From an uncultured Lachnospiraceae bacterium (GTDB lineage Bacteria > Bacillota > Clostridia > Lachnospirales > Lachnospiraceae): 64,000 nucleotides of DNA. Every line of letters begins with the position of its first letter. The first letter of the stretch is position 1. The notes below the pieces were generated by a model. The model was not told where the DNA came from, did not search any database, and worked only from the letters and a program-made list of their open reading frames with translations. This document shows, piece after piece, positions 53,071 to 62,011 of the stretch. A program made the position numbers and the translations under genes. The DNA lies in NCBI GenBank assembly GCA_900549995.1, contig URQQ01000008.1, positions 1-64,000 on the forward strand, in the 5' to 3' direction.

Positions 53071-55185
53071 ATGGAAAAAAAATGGCACTCAAACTGGGAC
53101 GGCTTTACGCCGGGGCGGTGGAACCGTACCTCAGTCAACGTCCGTGACTTTATACAGCTGAACTACACTCCTTATGAAGGAGATGATTCATTTCTGGCTG
53201 CTCCGACAAAAGCTACTGAGCAGTTGTGGAATCAGGTAATGGATCTTTCCAGACAGGAACGTGAGGCAGGCGGTGTTCTTGATATGGACACTAAGATCGT
53301 CTCAACAATTACCTCTCATGGTCCTGGTTATTTAGATAAAGATCTGGAACAGATCGTAGGCTTCCAGACAGATAAGCCTTTCAAACGTTCCCTTCAGCCG
53401 TTTGGCGGAATCAGGATGGCTGTAAAGGCCTGCGAAGATAATGGCTACACAGTAGACCCGGATGTGGTAAAAATCTTTACTGACTACCGCAAGACACATA
53501 ATCAGGGCGTATTCGACGCTTACACACCAGAAATGCGTATGGCCAGAAAATCCGCAATCATTACAGGTCTTCCGGATGCATACGGCCGCGGACGTATCAT
53601 CGGTGACTACCGCCGTGTAGCTCTGTATGGAACCGAGCTTCTGATTAAAGATAAGAAACAACAGCTTGCAACATCTCTCGTACGTATGACAGGTGAAAAT
53701 ATCCGCCTTCGCGAAGAACTGTCTGAACAGATCCGTGCACTTTCTGAACTTCAGAAACTTGGTGAAATCTATGGTTTCGATATCTCACAGCCGGCTTCCA
53801 ACGCTAAAGAGGCAATCCAGTGGCTGTATTTTGGATACCTTGCCGCTGTAAAAGAACAGAACGGTGCGGCAATGAGTCTTGGACGTACTTCTACCTTCCT
53901 TGATATCTTTATCCAGCGTGATCTTGACCGCGGCCTGATTACAGAAGAACAGGCACAGGAATATATTGATCATTTTATTATGAAACTCCGTCTCGTGAAA
54001 TTTGCACGTACACCTGAATACAATGAATTATTCTCCGGTGACCCTACATGGGTAACAGAATCTATCGGAGGGGTCGGCATCGATGGACGGCCGCTTGTAA
54101 CGAAAAGTTCGTTCCGGTATCTGCACACGCTGGACAACCTTGGGACTTCTCCGGAGCCAAACCTGACAGTTTTATGGTCTACAAGACTTCCAAGGAACTT
54201 TAAAGAATATTGTGCGAAAATGTCAATCAAATCTTCTTCCATCCAGTATGAGAACGATGATCTGATGCGTGAGACACACGGAGACGACTATGCAATCGCA
54301 TGCTGTGTATCTTCCATGCGTGTCGGCAAAGAAATGCAGTTCTTTGGAGCACGTGCAAACCTTGCCAAGTGTCTGCTTTATGCGATCAACGGCGGTATCG
54401 ACGAAAAACTTAAAGTCCAGGTCGGACCGAAATACCGTCCGGTGGAAGGTGAATATCTTGAATATGATGATGTCATTGAAAAATTCGATGATATGATGGA
54501 ATGGCTTGCCGGCCTTTATGTCAACACTTTGAACATTATCCATTATATGCATGATAAATACAGTTATGAGAAACTTCAGATGGCACTGCATGACCGTGAA
54601 GTAAAGCGTTATTTTGCCACAGGAATTGCCGGCCTCTCAGTAGTTGCCGACTCGCTGAGTGCAATCAGATATGCGAAAGTAAAGGTCATCCGTGATGAAA
54701 GCGGACTTGCGGTAGACTATCAGGTGGAAGGTGACTACCCGAAATACGGCAACAACGATGACCGTGTTGACGAAATCGCAGTCAATGTAGTACGTGCATT
54801 TATGGACAAAGTCCGTAAACACCACACCTACCGCCACAGTATACCAACAACATCCATATTGACGATTACATCGAATGTAGTGTATGGTAAAAAGACAGGG
54901 AACACTCCGGATGGAAGACGTATGGGTGAACCGCTTGCTCCTGGAGCCAATCCAATGCACAGACGTGATACTCACGGTGCTCTTGCTTCACTTGCTTCAG
55001 TTGCAAAGCTCCCGTTCCGTCACGCACAGGATGGTATTTCCAACACCTTCTCCATCATACCGGACGCCCTTGGAAAAGACACTCAGATCTTCCTTGGCGA
55101 TCTCGATGTAGGGGATCTGGACAGCTGCCGCGATATGGCATGCAACATTCCAAATCTTCACGAAGGTCTGGACAGCGAAGAGTAA
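53071..55185 (+). CDS. pflB: Formate C-acetyltransferase (pyruvate formate-lyase) lacking the glycyl radical domain
   Basis: A 704-residue PFL barrel that converts pyruvate and CoA to acetyl-CoA and formate. The active-site cysteine pair is C411-C412 in YAIACCVSSMRV; other family segments are GRTSTFLDIF, NLTVLWSTRLP and HRRDTHGALASLASVAKLPF (quoted in part). Normal PFL continues after SIIPDALGKD into the DGY..NVNV..RVSGYAV glycyl radical domain; here a different 34-residue tail follows and the gene stops. That domain is encoded by the next gene. ATG 53071 has AGGAGG seven bases upstream; the longer ORF covers only leader sequence. The enzyme can work only with the neighbouring small subunit, as inferred from the missing radical Gly. 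Confidence 0.95.
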   Translation: MEKKWHSNWDGFTPGRWNRTSVNVRDFIQLNYTPYEGDDSFLAAPTKATEQLWNQVMDLSRQEREAGGVLDMDTKIVSTITSHGPGYLDKDLEQIVGFQTDKPFKRSLQPFGGIRMAVKACEDNGYTVDPDVVKIFTDYRKTHNQGVFDAYTPEMRMARKSAIITGLPDAYGRGRIIGDYRRVALYGTELLIKDKKQQLATSLVRMTGENIRLREELSEQIRALSELQKLGEIYGFDISQPASNAKEAIQWLYFGYLAAVKEQNGAAMSLGRTSTFLDIFIQRDLDRGLITEEQAQEYIDHFIMKLRLVKFARTPEYNELFSGDPTWVTESIGGVGIDGRPLVTKSSFRYLHTLDNLGTSPEPNLTVLWSTRLPRNFKEYCAKMSIKSSSIQYENDDLMRETHGDDYAIACCVSSMRVGKEMQFFGARANLAKCLLYAINGGIDEKLKVQVGPKYRPVEGEYLEYDDVIEKFDDMMEWLAGLYVNTLNIIHYMHDKYSYEKLQMALHDREVKRYFATGIAGLSVVADSLSAIRYAKVKVIRDESGLAVDYQVEGDYPKYGNNDDRVDEIAVNVVRAFMDKVRKHHTYRHSIPTTSILTITSNVVYGKKTGNTPDGRRMGEPLAPGANPMHRRDTHGALASLASVAKLPFRHAQDGISNTFSIIPDALGKDTQIFLGDLDVGDLDSCRDMACNIPNLHEGLDSEE

Positions 55186-55227
55186 ACAAAGACAGTTCAT
55201 CTCATTCTCAAACAGGAGGTATATAAA

Positions 55228-55470
55228 ATGGCAGTAAATCAACAGCAGATTGATAACTTGGTTTCTATGCTTGACGGATATGTAGAACAGGGCGGGCATC
55301 ACCTGAATGTCAACGTTTTTACAAAGGAAACGTTGCTGGATGCACAGAAACACCCTGAGAATTATCCTCAGCTTACTGTACGTGTATCCGGATACGCCGT
55401 GAATTTCATTAAGCTGACAAAAGAACAGCAGGATGATGTAATTGCACGTACATTCCACGAAACCCTATAA
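55228..55470 (+). CDS. grcA: Free-standing glycyl radical domain (GrcA-like) completing PFL
   Basis: An 80-residue protein equivalent to the C-terminus of PFL: MLDGYVEQGGHHLNVNVF, YPQLTVRVSGYAVNFIKL and TKEQQDDVIARTFHETL. Gly55 in RVSGYAV is the radical site made by the activating enzyme. E. coli GrcA (YfiD) is a repair part for damaged PFL, but here the main PFL has no domain of its own, so this protein is the normal second subunit. It starts 42 bases after pflB with AGGAGGT. Splitting occurs cleanly at a domain border. Confidence 0.92.
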   Translation: MAVNQQQIDNLVSMLDGYVEQGGHHLNVNVFTKETLLDAQKHPENYPQLTVRVSGYAVNFIKLTKEQQDDVIARTFHETL

Positions 55471-55504
55471 ACCACACAGCAGGCTTTATCTGCTGTCTGT
55501 TGGA

Positions 55505-55536
55505 GGAGGCCGCACTTTTGGGCCTCCTTCCTTTTT
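55505..55536 (+). terminator. Terminator or attenuator between grcA and pflA
   Basis: GGAGGCC and GGCCTCC form the stem; TTCCTTTTT follows. It would make pflA expression lower than pflB-grcA through partial read-through, since the activase is needed in small amounts. Confidence 0.75.
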
Positions 55537-55559
55537 ACAGACTGAAAGAAGGAAACTTT

Positions 55560-56318
55560 ATGAGAAAAGGACATATCCATTCTATAGAAAGCTGCGGCAC
55601 CGTTGATGGCCCCGGCATACGTTATGTGATTTTTTTCCAGGGCTGCCCCATGCGCTGTCAATATTGCCACAATCCCGATACATGGGATCCTGCAGGCGGT
55701 ACTCTAATGACGGTCAAGGAAGTTCTCGATGGATTTTACACGAACCTTCCTTTTTACAGAAGCGGAGGCGTCACCGTCACAGGCGGGGAACCACTGGTGC
55801 AGATTGACTTTTTGACAGAACTTTTTGAGAATCTGAAATCCAACCATATTCACACCTGCATCGATACTTCCGGAATTACATTTCATCCTGACAGCCAGGA
55901 CTCCATGGAGCGTCTTGATCATCTTTTATCATTAACCGATCTTGTAATGCTCGATATAAAGCATATCAACGACGCCCGCCATCAGACACTCACCGGTCAC
56001 AGCAATCAGCGGATCCTGGATTTCGCACACTACCTGGACAGGAAAAATATTCCCGTCTGGATCCGGCACGTTCTCGTCCCTGGAATCACTTTTTATCGGG
56101 AATATCTGGAAGAACTGGGCACTTTCATGGCCTCTCTGCACAATATCGAGGCCCTTGACGTACTGCCCTATCATTCTATGGGAACTGCAAAGTATGCTTC
56201 TCTCGGTATCAGTTATCCCCTTCACGGTACTCCTGAGCCGTCAAAAGCTGATGCCCAGGCTGCCAGAAACGTAATTCTTTCTGCATATCAGAAGGCCCGG
56301 ACAAACCAGAATCAATAA
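55560..56318 (+). CDS. pflA: Pyruvate formate-lyase activating enzyme (radical SAM)
   Basis: A 252-residue radical SAM enzyme that makes the glycyl radical on Gly55 of the small PFL subunit. It has the CxxxCxxC cluster motif in GCPMRCQYCHNP, the N-terminal IHSIESCGTVDGPGIRYV, GGVTVTGGEPL and the later VLVPGITF, all typical of PflA. ATG 55560 has AAGGAAA upstream; the longer ORF begins inside the terminator hairpin and is rejected. Linked to pflB-grcA on the same strand. Confidence 0.95.
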   Translation: MRKGHIHSIESCGTVDGPGIRYVIFFQGCPMRCQYCHNPDTWDPAGGTLMTVKEVLDGFYTNLPFYRSGGVTVTGGEPLVQIDFLTELFENLKSNHIHTCIDTSGITFHPDSQDSMERLDHLLSLTDLVMLDIKHINDARHQTLTGHSNQRILDFAHYLDRKNIPVWIRHVLVPGITFYREYLEELGTFMASLHNIEALDVLPYHSMGTAKYASLGISYPLHGTPEPSKADAQAARNVILSAYQKARTNQNQ

Positions 56319-56361
56319 TTGTAATATTTACCTTGTACTAAATTCAGAGCATAAAAATGCT

Positions 56362-56369
56362 TGTATAAT
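56362..56369 (+). promoter_or_regulatory. Extended -10 promoter of the ferredoxin gene
   Basis: TGTATAAT (extended -10 with TG) lies about 70 bases before the ferredoxin start; no good -35 is visible. The leader contains AGTTTAACT and a strong AAAAGGAGG. Confidence 0.5.
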
Positions 56370-56440
56370 TGGCGTATTTGTATTAGAATAAAAGAAAACT
56401 TGATAGTTTAACTATCTCGAGAAAAGGAGGCTACATACCA

Positions 56441-56611
56441 ATGGCACACGTAATTAGTGATGAATGTGTAAGCTGTGGAGCTTGCGAAGCAGAATGTCCA
56501 GTAGGAGCTATCGCACAGGGAGCTGACCACTACGAAATCGATGCTGACGCTTGTGTAGATTGTGGTGCTTGTGCATCACAGTGCCCAACAGGTGCTATCT
56601 CTCAGGCTTAA
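56441..56611 (+). CDS. 2[4Fe-4S] ferredoxin
   Basis: A 56-residue clostridial ferredoxin starting MAHVISDECVSCGACEAECP and ending CVDCGACASQCPTGAISQA. Two CxxCxxCxxxCP motifs (CVSCGACEAECP and CVDCGACASQCP) bind two [4Fe-4S] clusters for low-potential electron transfer. AAAAGGAGG precedes ATG 56441. It is a single gene with its own promoter and terminator. Its acidic composition is typical. Likely partners are pyruvate:ferredoxin oxidoreductase or hydrogenase elsewhere in the genome. Confidence 0.95.
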   Translation: MAHVISDECVSCGACEAECPVGAIAQGADHYEIDADACVDCGACASQCPTGAISQA

Positions 56612-56644
56612 TTAAAGCATGTAATACAAGTGCATCTGCACTTT

Positions 56645-56680
56645 AACCCCTCAGTCCGTTTACGGGCTGAGGGGTTTTAC
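56645..56680 (+). terminator. Terminator of the ferredoxin gene
   Basis: AACCCCTCAG and CTGAGGGGTT form the stem, followed by TTTTAC. Confidence 0.9.
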
Positions 56681-56812
56681 ATTCTCCATTTCCTGTCTCC
56701 CGTCTCTGCGTTATCTTTTATTGTCGTTTCCTGATACGCTCTGTCATCTGCCGTATTTTTCCCCCTGATCCTGTCATCATTTGATGGATGAAAGTTATGA
56801 TACACTTGTCCA

Positions 56813-56907
56813 CTTTATGTTATCATAAAGATGTACTTAAAAGCCGTTGAACATTAACGTTCAACCACGTTTGCTTGTTGAACTTCATGTATGCAGGAGA
56901 TTCCTGC
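56813..56907. promoter_or_regulatory. Cluster of inverted repeats before the MerR-like gene
   Basis: Three dyads are visible: CTTTATG-TTAT-CATAAAG (56813-56830), GTTGAAC-ATTAAC-GTTCAAC (56846-56865, with another GTTGAAC at 56877) and GCAGGA-GAT-TCCTGC (56893-56907). MerR-type proteins often bind dyads in their own promoter; the last one could fold in the mRNA leader. The rest of the gap from 56681 shows nothing clear. Confidence 0.4.
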
Positions 56908-56946
56908 TTCAATAAGTGTAACTTAACAACATAAGGGGGTAATAGT

Positions 56947-57666
56947 ATGGGCGAGGTTCATTACATGATATCGGAAGCCGCCAAAAAGGTCAGCGTCGAA
57001 CCCCATGTATTAAGATACTGGGAAGACGAACTGAATCTGCCGATCGGCCGCAATGATATGGGACATCGATTCTATACCGAAGAAAACATACAGTTATTCG
57101 ACTGTATCAAAGAACTGAAAGAACAGGGACTGTCATTAAAGGAATTAAAAATACTGATCCCTGACATCCTCCGCACCAAAGAAAAGTTAAAACACCAGAA
57201 AAAGTCCGCAGCAGATGTGAAGGCAGCAAATACCAATGTTGTGCATGAGGCAAAAACCAAGACCAAGCCTGCCGAAGTAAACTCTGCGGTACCGGAAAAA
57301 GTTTCTTTCACTTCACCTGTAGTGAGAGCTTCAGATGATGGACAAGCTTCGGCTGCTTCCACTTCGGATACCTCTTCTTTAGCGCTCTCATCCGGCGAAA
57401 AAACCCGCCTTCTGAAAGGCCTTCTTTCCGAGGTCGTTGTAGATGCGCTGCTTGCCAACAACAAAATACTTGAAGAGGCTGTATGCAGCAGTGTCAACGA
57501 AAATGTAGTCAAGAATATGGACTATCTGCTTCAGGCAAAAGAACGGCAGGAAGAAGACCGCTACCGCAAACTGGACCACTTGATCCGCCAACAGCAGGCA
57601 AACCGTAAGGAATCTGCAAAAATGACTCCTGTGCGGAAGTTTAAGCGGCTCATTGGTGAGGCATAA
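56947..57666 (+). CDS. MerR-like helix-turn-helix regulator with long C-terminal region
   Basis: A 239-residue protein. Residues 1-75 form a MerR-type winged helix: MISEAAKKVSVEPHVLRYWE, RFYTEENIQLFDCIKELKEQGLSLKEL (quoted in part). A low-complexity Ala/Ser/Lys/Thr linker (about 80-150) is followed by a helical region GLLSEVVVDALLANNKILEEAV and a charged coiled coil ending DHLIRQQQANRKES..PVRKFKRLIGEA. It lacks metal-binding cysteines of classic MerR proteins. Similar proteins occur in clostridial genomes near core genes; the target is unknown, and the dyads upstream suggest self-regulation. Confidence 0.82.
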   Translation: MGEVHYMISEAAKKVSVEPHVLRYWEDELNLPIGRNDMGHRFYTEENIQLFDCIKELKEQGLSLKELKILIPDILRTKEKLKHQKKSAADVKAANTNVVHEAKTKTKPAEVNSAVPEKVSFTSPVVRASDDGQASAASTSDTSSLALSSGEKTRLLKGLLSEVVVDALLANNKILEEAVCSSVNENVVKNMDYLLQAKERQEEDRYRKLDHLIRQQQANRKESAKMTPVRKFKRLIGEA

Positions 57667-57786
57667 TGTTTCTCTCTGGAATGCCGTGAATCGGCCGGAT
57701 TACCGAGTGTATTCCCGGTTCCTGACCGGCATTCCTGTGTAAACAATGTCTGTACATAACTCAAACTGCTTCATGCGTAAGAAAGA

Positions 57787-57832
57787 AGCCGCCGCAAAAT
57801 CAGATGACTGTTCACCTGATTTTGCAGCGGCC
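57787..57832. terminator. Bidirectional terminator after the V-ATPase operon
   Basis: GCCGC-C-GCAAAATCAG pairs with CTGATTTTGC-A-GCGGC. T-rich sequence follows on both strands, ending the ATPase operon from the right and read-through from the MerR-like gene from the left. A further dyad GGAATGCCG/CGGCATTCC lies at 57678-57735. Confidence 0.85.
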
Positions 57833-57840
57833 TCTTCTTT

Positions 57841-58497
57841 TTATTTCTCGCTGTAATGATGTGCTTCTTCAAGCATCATATCCTTCACCTTCATCAGTCG
57901 GATCTGGGTACTTCTTTCATTCTCATCCAGCTTCATTGTAATATACTTGATATTCTGCTGAGCCTCCGGAATTATGACATGTTCCAGGGCGTTTACCCTT
58001 CTTCTTGTCTTCTCGATTTCCGCAGACATCAGCTGACATGCCTTCTCTTTCTCTGCAAGTTCCAGCATTTCCGGCAGAACATCTGCCAGAGACTTCACAG
58101 CTCCATCCAGGTCACTGGATGTAAATGCGAATCCATAAGAATAGATATCGTTCGCATCTGCTGTTCTTGTCTGGTACTCAAATGCCGGTATATCGACACT
58201 CATGACATTCCTTTTGTCTGCCTTTAAAAATACTTCCTGCTTCGGCGCCATCAGAGCTGTATTTAAGATCTCTTCAGACATCCCGGCTTTCGCTATAACG
58301 AAGTTCAGGTTTGCGGCTCCGATTCCGGCTTCTACCTTCTTACGCAGGGCCATATTTTCTCTTACCAAGTCCAGGAACTGGCGCATTAACTCATCGCGCT
58401 TATCCTTCAGAAGCTTATGCCCGCGGATTGCGGTCTTCAGTTTATTCTTCTGCTTCGTCAGCTCCATACGGGTTGGATTTACCTGAGTTGTTGCCAA
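57841..58497 (-). CDS. atpD: V-type ATP synthase subunit D
   Basis: A 218-residue coiled-coil protein, the central rotor shaft of V/A-type ATPase. It opens with VNPTRMELTKQKNKLKTAIRGHKLLKDKRDEL (quoted in part) and closes with RRRVNALEHVIIPEAQQNIKYI, both diagnostic. The in-frame start is TTG 58497, five bases from GAAGGTGAT; ATG at codon 11 (58467) is a less likely alternative. It follows subunit B by 30 bases and is the last visible gene of the operon. Confidence 0.95.
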   Translation of the reverse strand: MATTQVNPTRMELTKQKNKLKTAIRGHKLLKDKRDELMRQFLDLVRENMALRKKVEAGIGAANLNFVIAKAGMSEEILNTALMAPKQEVFLKADKRNVMSVDIPAFEYQTRTADANDIYSYGFAFTSSDLDGAVKSLADVLPEMLELAEKEKACQLMSAEIEKTRRRVNALEHVIIPEAQQNIKYITMKLDENERSTQIRLMKVKDMMLEEAHHYSEK

Positions 58498-58527
58498 ATT
58501 CCATCACCTTCTTTCCGATTGCTGCGC

Positions 58528-59901
58528 CTAAAACTTCCCATAGTACTGATCCAGGAACTTATCATCAATACGTTTCAGTTCGGCTCTTGGAAGGATAGAT
58601 AACAGTTTCCAGCCAATATTCAGCGTCTCCTCAATATCCCTGTTCGCATCATATCCCTGAGATACATACTCTTCCTCAAATGCATCCGCAAATTTGGCAT
58701 AAATCAAGTCTGTATCAGAAAGTGCTGCTTCTCCAAGAATAACCATCAGCTCTTTTGCGTCCTTACCACGCGCATACGCAGCAAATAACTGATTCATCGT
58801 ATTGGCATGGTCAGCTCTTGTCTTGCCGTCACCGATACCTTTATCCTTCAGACGTGACAGTGAAGGAAGAACATCGATCGGAGGAGTCACACCCTTACGG
58901 TACAGCTCACGGCTCAGGATAATCTGACCCTCTGTGATATACCCTGTAAGGTCAGGGATCGGGTGGGTCTTATCATCTTCAGGCATGGAAAGGATCGGAA
59001 TCATTGTGATACTTCCGTCTTTTCCAATCTGGCGTCCTGCTCTCTCATACAGAGATGCAAGGTCAGTATACATATATCCAGGATAACCACGGCGTCCCGG
59101 AACCTCTTTACGTGCCGCTGAAATCTCACGCAGGGCATCGGCATAGTTCGTGATATCTGTCATGATAACAAGGACATGCATCCCTTTTTCGAATGCCAGA
59201 TACTCTGCTGCTGTCAGCGCCATACGAGGTGTCGCAATACGTTCAACCGCCGGGTCATTTGCCAGATTGACAAAGAGAACTGTACGGTCGATCGCACCTG
59301 TTTCTTTAAAACTTTCAATGAAGAAGTTGGATTCTTCGAATGTAATACCCATCGCAGCAAATACAACGGCGAACTGCTCGTCTTTTCCTCTAACCTTCGC
59401 CTGTCTTGCAATCTGTGCCGCCAGGTTCGCATGCGGAAGTCCTGACGCCGAGAAGATCGGCAGTTTCTGACCACGGACAAGTGTATTCAGACCATCAATC
59501 GCAGAGATACCAGTCTGGATAAACTCAGACGGGTACTGCCTTGCAGCCGGGTTCATCGGAAGACCGTTGATGTCACGGCGCTCTTCCGGAAGAATCTCCG
59601 GGCCGCCGTCGATCGGACGGCCGAGTCCGTCAAAAACACGTCCAAGCATATCACCGGATACGCCAAGCTCCATGCTCCGTCCAAGGAATCTTACTTTACT
59701 GTTTGACAGGTTGATACCTGTAGAGTTCTCAAAAAGCTGTACCAGTGCATCTGTACCGTTAATCTCCAGTACCTTACACCGGCGGGTTTCACCGCTTGCA
59801 AGCTCAATTTCACCCAGCTCATCATATTTAACATCTTCTACCTGGCGAACGAGCATCAAAGGACCCGCTACTTCTTGTATTGTTCTATATTCTTTTGGCA
59901 T
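58528..59901 (-). CDS. atpB: V-type ATP synthase subunit B
   Basis: A 457-residue regulatory (non-catalytic) subunit of the V1 head. It has [19 protein letters not shown] at the start, [55 protein letters not shown]-like segments ([19 protein letters not shown]) and [19 protein letters not shown]. No P-loop is present, as expected of B. It starts one base after the stop of subunit A with AAAGGGGG overlapping that gene's end, giving balanced A:B translation. Confidence 0.97.
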   Translation of the reverse strand: [457 protein letters not shown]

Positions 59902-59902
59902 T

Positions 59903-61678
59903 TTACCGGTCCCCCTTTCCTAACACATTCGCGATTTCGACAGATAATTCTTCCATAATCTTTTCATACTGGCTCTTCAGATCTGCATCCAGCGTATATT
60001 TATAACGTCCAATCTGCTCACGTACTTCCATATGAAGCAGGTCATTGATCTGTCCGCCCTTTTTCAGTGCTTCCAGAGATGCTTCATAGAAAGCAGTTAC
60101 AAGCAGCATCATATAATGCTGTTTTTCCAGTGAAGTGTAAGTATCGACTTCATGGAAAGAGTTCTGGTGAAGGAAGTCCTCACGGATAGATCTTGCAGCT
60201 TCCATCTTCAGACGGTCTGTCGGAGAAAGTGCATCCATACCAACCATCTTAACGATTTCTTCCAGTTCTGATTCATCCTGCAGAAGGCTCATCATCTTCT
60301 GGCGCAGTGCCATCCAGTCAGATGCCACCGTGTTATTGAACCATGCGCTCATATCATCCAGATACAGAGAATAACTGTTCAGCCAGTTGATTGCAGGGAA
60401 ATGTCTCTTAGCCGCAAGTGACGCGTCCAGTCCCCAGAATACCTTGACAATACGAAGGGTTGCCTGAGATACCGGCTCTGAAATATCACCACCCGGAGGA
60501 GATACAGCTCCGATTACCGTAAGCGCACCTTCTCTTCCATTCTGTCCAAGAGAGATTACATGTCCTGCTCTCTCATAGAACTGAGCCAGACGGCTTCCAA
60601 GATATGCAGGGTAACCTTCCTCACCAGGCATCTCTTCGAGACGTCCTGACATCTCTCTTAAGGCCTCTGCCCAGCGGGATGTGGAATCTGCCATCAGTGC
60701 CACAGAGAATCCCATATCACGAAAATACTCCGCAATTGTAATACCTGTATAAATAGATGCCTCACGCGCTGCAACCGGCATATCGGATGTATTTGCAATC
60801 AGAACGGTACGTTCCATCAGAGAACGGCCCGTCTTCGGGTCTTTCAGCTCCGGGAACTCATTGAGTACGTCTGTCATCTCATTTCCACGCTCACCGCATC
60901 CGATGTAGACTACGATGTCCGCCTCTGCCCATTTCGCAAGCTGGTGCTGGATGACTGTTTTACCGCTTCCGAAAGGTCCAGGTACTGCCGCAACACCACC
61001 CTTTGCAATCGGGAACATTGTATCAACAACACGCTGTCCTGTTACAAGCGGCATTTCCGGCGGAAGTTTCTTCAGATACGGACGGCCTACACGAACCGGC
61101 CATTTCTGCATCAGTGTAAGATTCTCTTCCCCATCTGCTGTCTGAAGAACGGCAATCGTCTCTTCTACTGTAAATGATCCTGCTTTGATCTCTTTGATCG
61201 TTCCTTTCATTTTCGGAGGAACCATGATCTTCTGAAGTACAGCCTCAGTCTCCTGCACTGTACCGATAATATCTCCGCCTACCACTTCATCTCCGGCTTT
61301 TGCTGTAGGGACAAACTCCCACTTCTTATCGCGGTCCAGAGATGGTACCTCTACACCACGCTGAAGGCTGTTGCCGATTTTCGCACGGATTTTATCCAGC
61401 GGACGCTGAATTCCGTCATAGATACTTTCAATCAGACCAGGTCCCAGTTCTACGGAAAGAGGTACTTCCATAGATTCTACCGGCTCTCCCGGCCCAAGTC
61501 CTGATGTCTCCTCATATACCTGAACGGATGCTTCATCACCGTGCATCTCTATAATTTCACCAATCAATCGCTGATTACTTACGCGGACGACGTCAAACAT
61601 ATTGGCATCTCTCATTCCCTCAGCGATAACCAGCGGTCCTGCCACTTTCTTTATCGTTCCTTTACTCATTTGGACCAA
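59903..61678 (-). CDS. atpA: V-type ATP synthase catalytic subunit A
   Basis: A 591-residue catalytic subunit with the nonhomologous-region insertion typical of A subunits, P-loop GPFGSGKTV, VYIGCGERGNEMTDVL, and ADSTSRWAEALREMSGRLEEMPGEEG (quoted in part). It hydrolyses or makes ATP in the V1 head together with B. TTG 61678 is five bases from AAAGGTGG; ATG 61669 (MSKGTIKKVAGPL) is farther (15 bases) from that site, so the TTG start is favoured though both give nearly the same protein. Confidence 0.97.
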   Translation of the reverse strand: MVQMSKGTIKKVAGPLVIAEGMRDANMFDVVRVSNQRLIGEIIEMHGDEASVQVYEETSGLGPGEPVESMEVPLSVELGPGLIESIYDGIQRPLDKIRAKIGNSLQRGVEVPSLDRDKKWEFVPTAKAGDEVVGGDIIGTVQETEAVLQKIMVPPKMKGTIKEIKAGSFTVEETIAVLQTADGEENLTLMQKWPVRVGRPYLKKLPPEMPLVTGQRVVDTMFPIAKGGVAAVPGPFGSGKTVIQHQLAKWAEADIVVYIGCGERGNEMTDVLNEFPELKDPKTGRSLMERTVLIANTSDMPVAAREASIYTGITIAEYFRDMGFSVALMADSTSRWAEALREMSGRLEEMPGEEGYPAYLGSRLAQFYERAGHVISLGQNGREGALTVIGAVSPPGGDISEPVSQATLRIVKVFWGLDASLAAKRHFPAINWLNSYSLYLDDMSAWFNNTVASDWMALRQKMMSLLQDESELEEIVKMVGMDALSPTDRLKMEAARSIREDFLHQNSFHEVDTYTSLEKQHYMMLLVTAFYEASLEALKKGGQINDLLHMEVREQIGRYKYTLDADLKSQYEKIMEELSVEIANVLGKGDR

Positions 61679-61690
61679 TCACCCACCTTT

Positions 61691-62011
61691 CTATTCATCG
61701 CCAAAGAGAATATCTGATCCAACAGCCTGCTCTACCGAATGTTTGACTCCGGCTACTCCGGCTCCTGTATTACCGGATACTCCCGGAATCTGGATGATTG
61801 CCGGCAGAACCTGTGACTGATATTTCTCAATTTCGCGTGTAATCACAGCTGCCAGTGCCTCGGTAATGTAGATTACCGCATAATCTCCGCCGGCAAGCTG
61901 TGATAATAGTTTTTCTGCTTCCTCCGGGTCTGTCACCGGAAATGTGTCAAGACCCAGGGCTGCAAAACCATAAATGCTTCCATAATCGCCCAAAACAGCA
62001 ATCTTATACAT
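61691..62011 (-). CDS. atpF: V-type ATP synthase subunit F
   Basis: A 106-residue small rotor subunit with the typical KIAVLGDYGSIYGFAALGLDTFPV opening (quoted in part: GDYGSIYGFAALG) and YAVIYITEALA. It binds the D shaft. Its start overlaps the end of subunit C by eight bases, and subunit A begins 12 bases after its stop. Confidence 0.95.
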   Translation of the reverse strand: MYKIAVLGDYGSIYGFAALGLDTFPVTDPEEAEKLLSQLAGGDYAVIYITEALAAVITREIEKYQSQVLPAIIQIPGVSGNTGAGVAGVKHSVEQAVGSDILFGDE

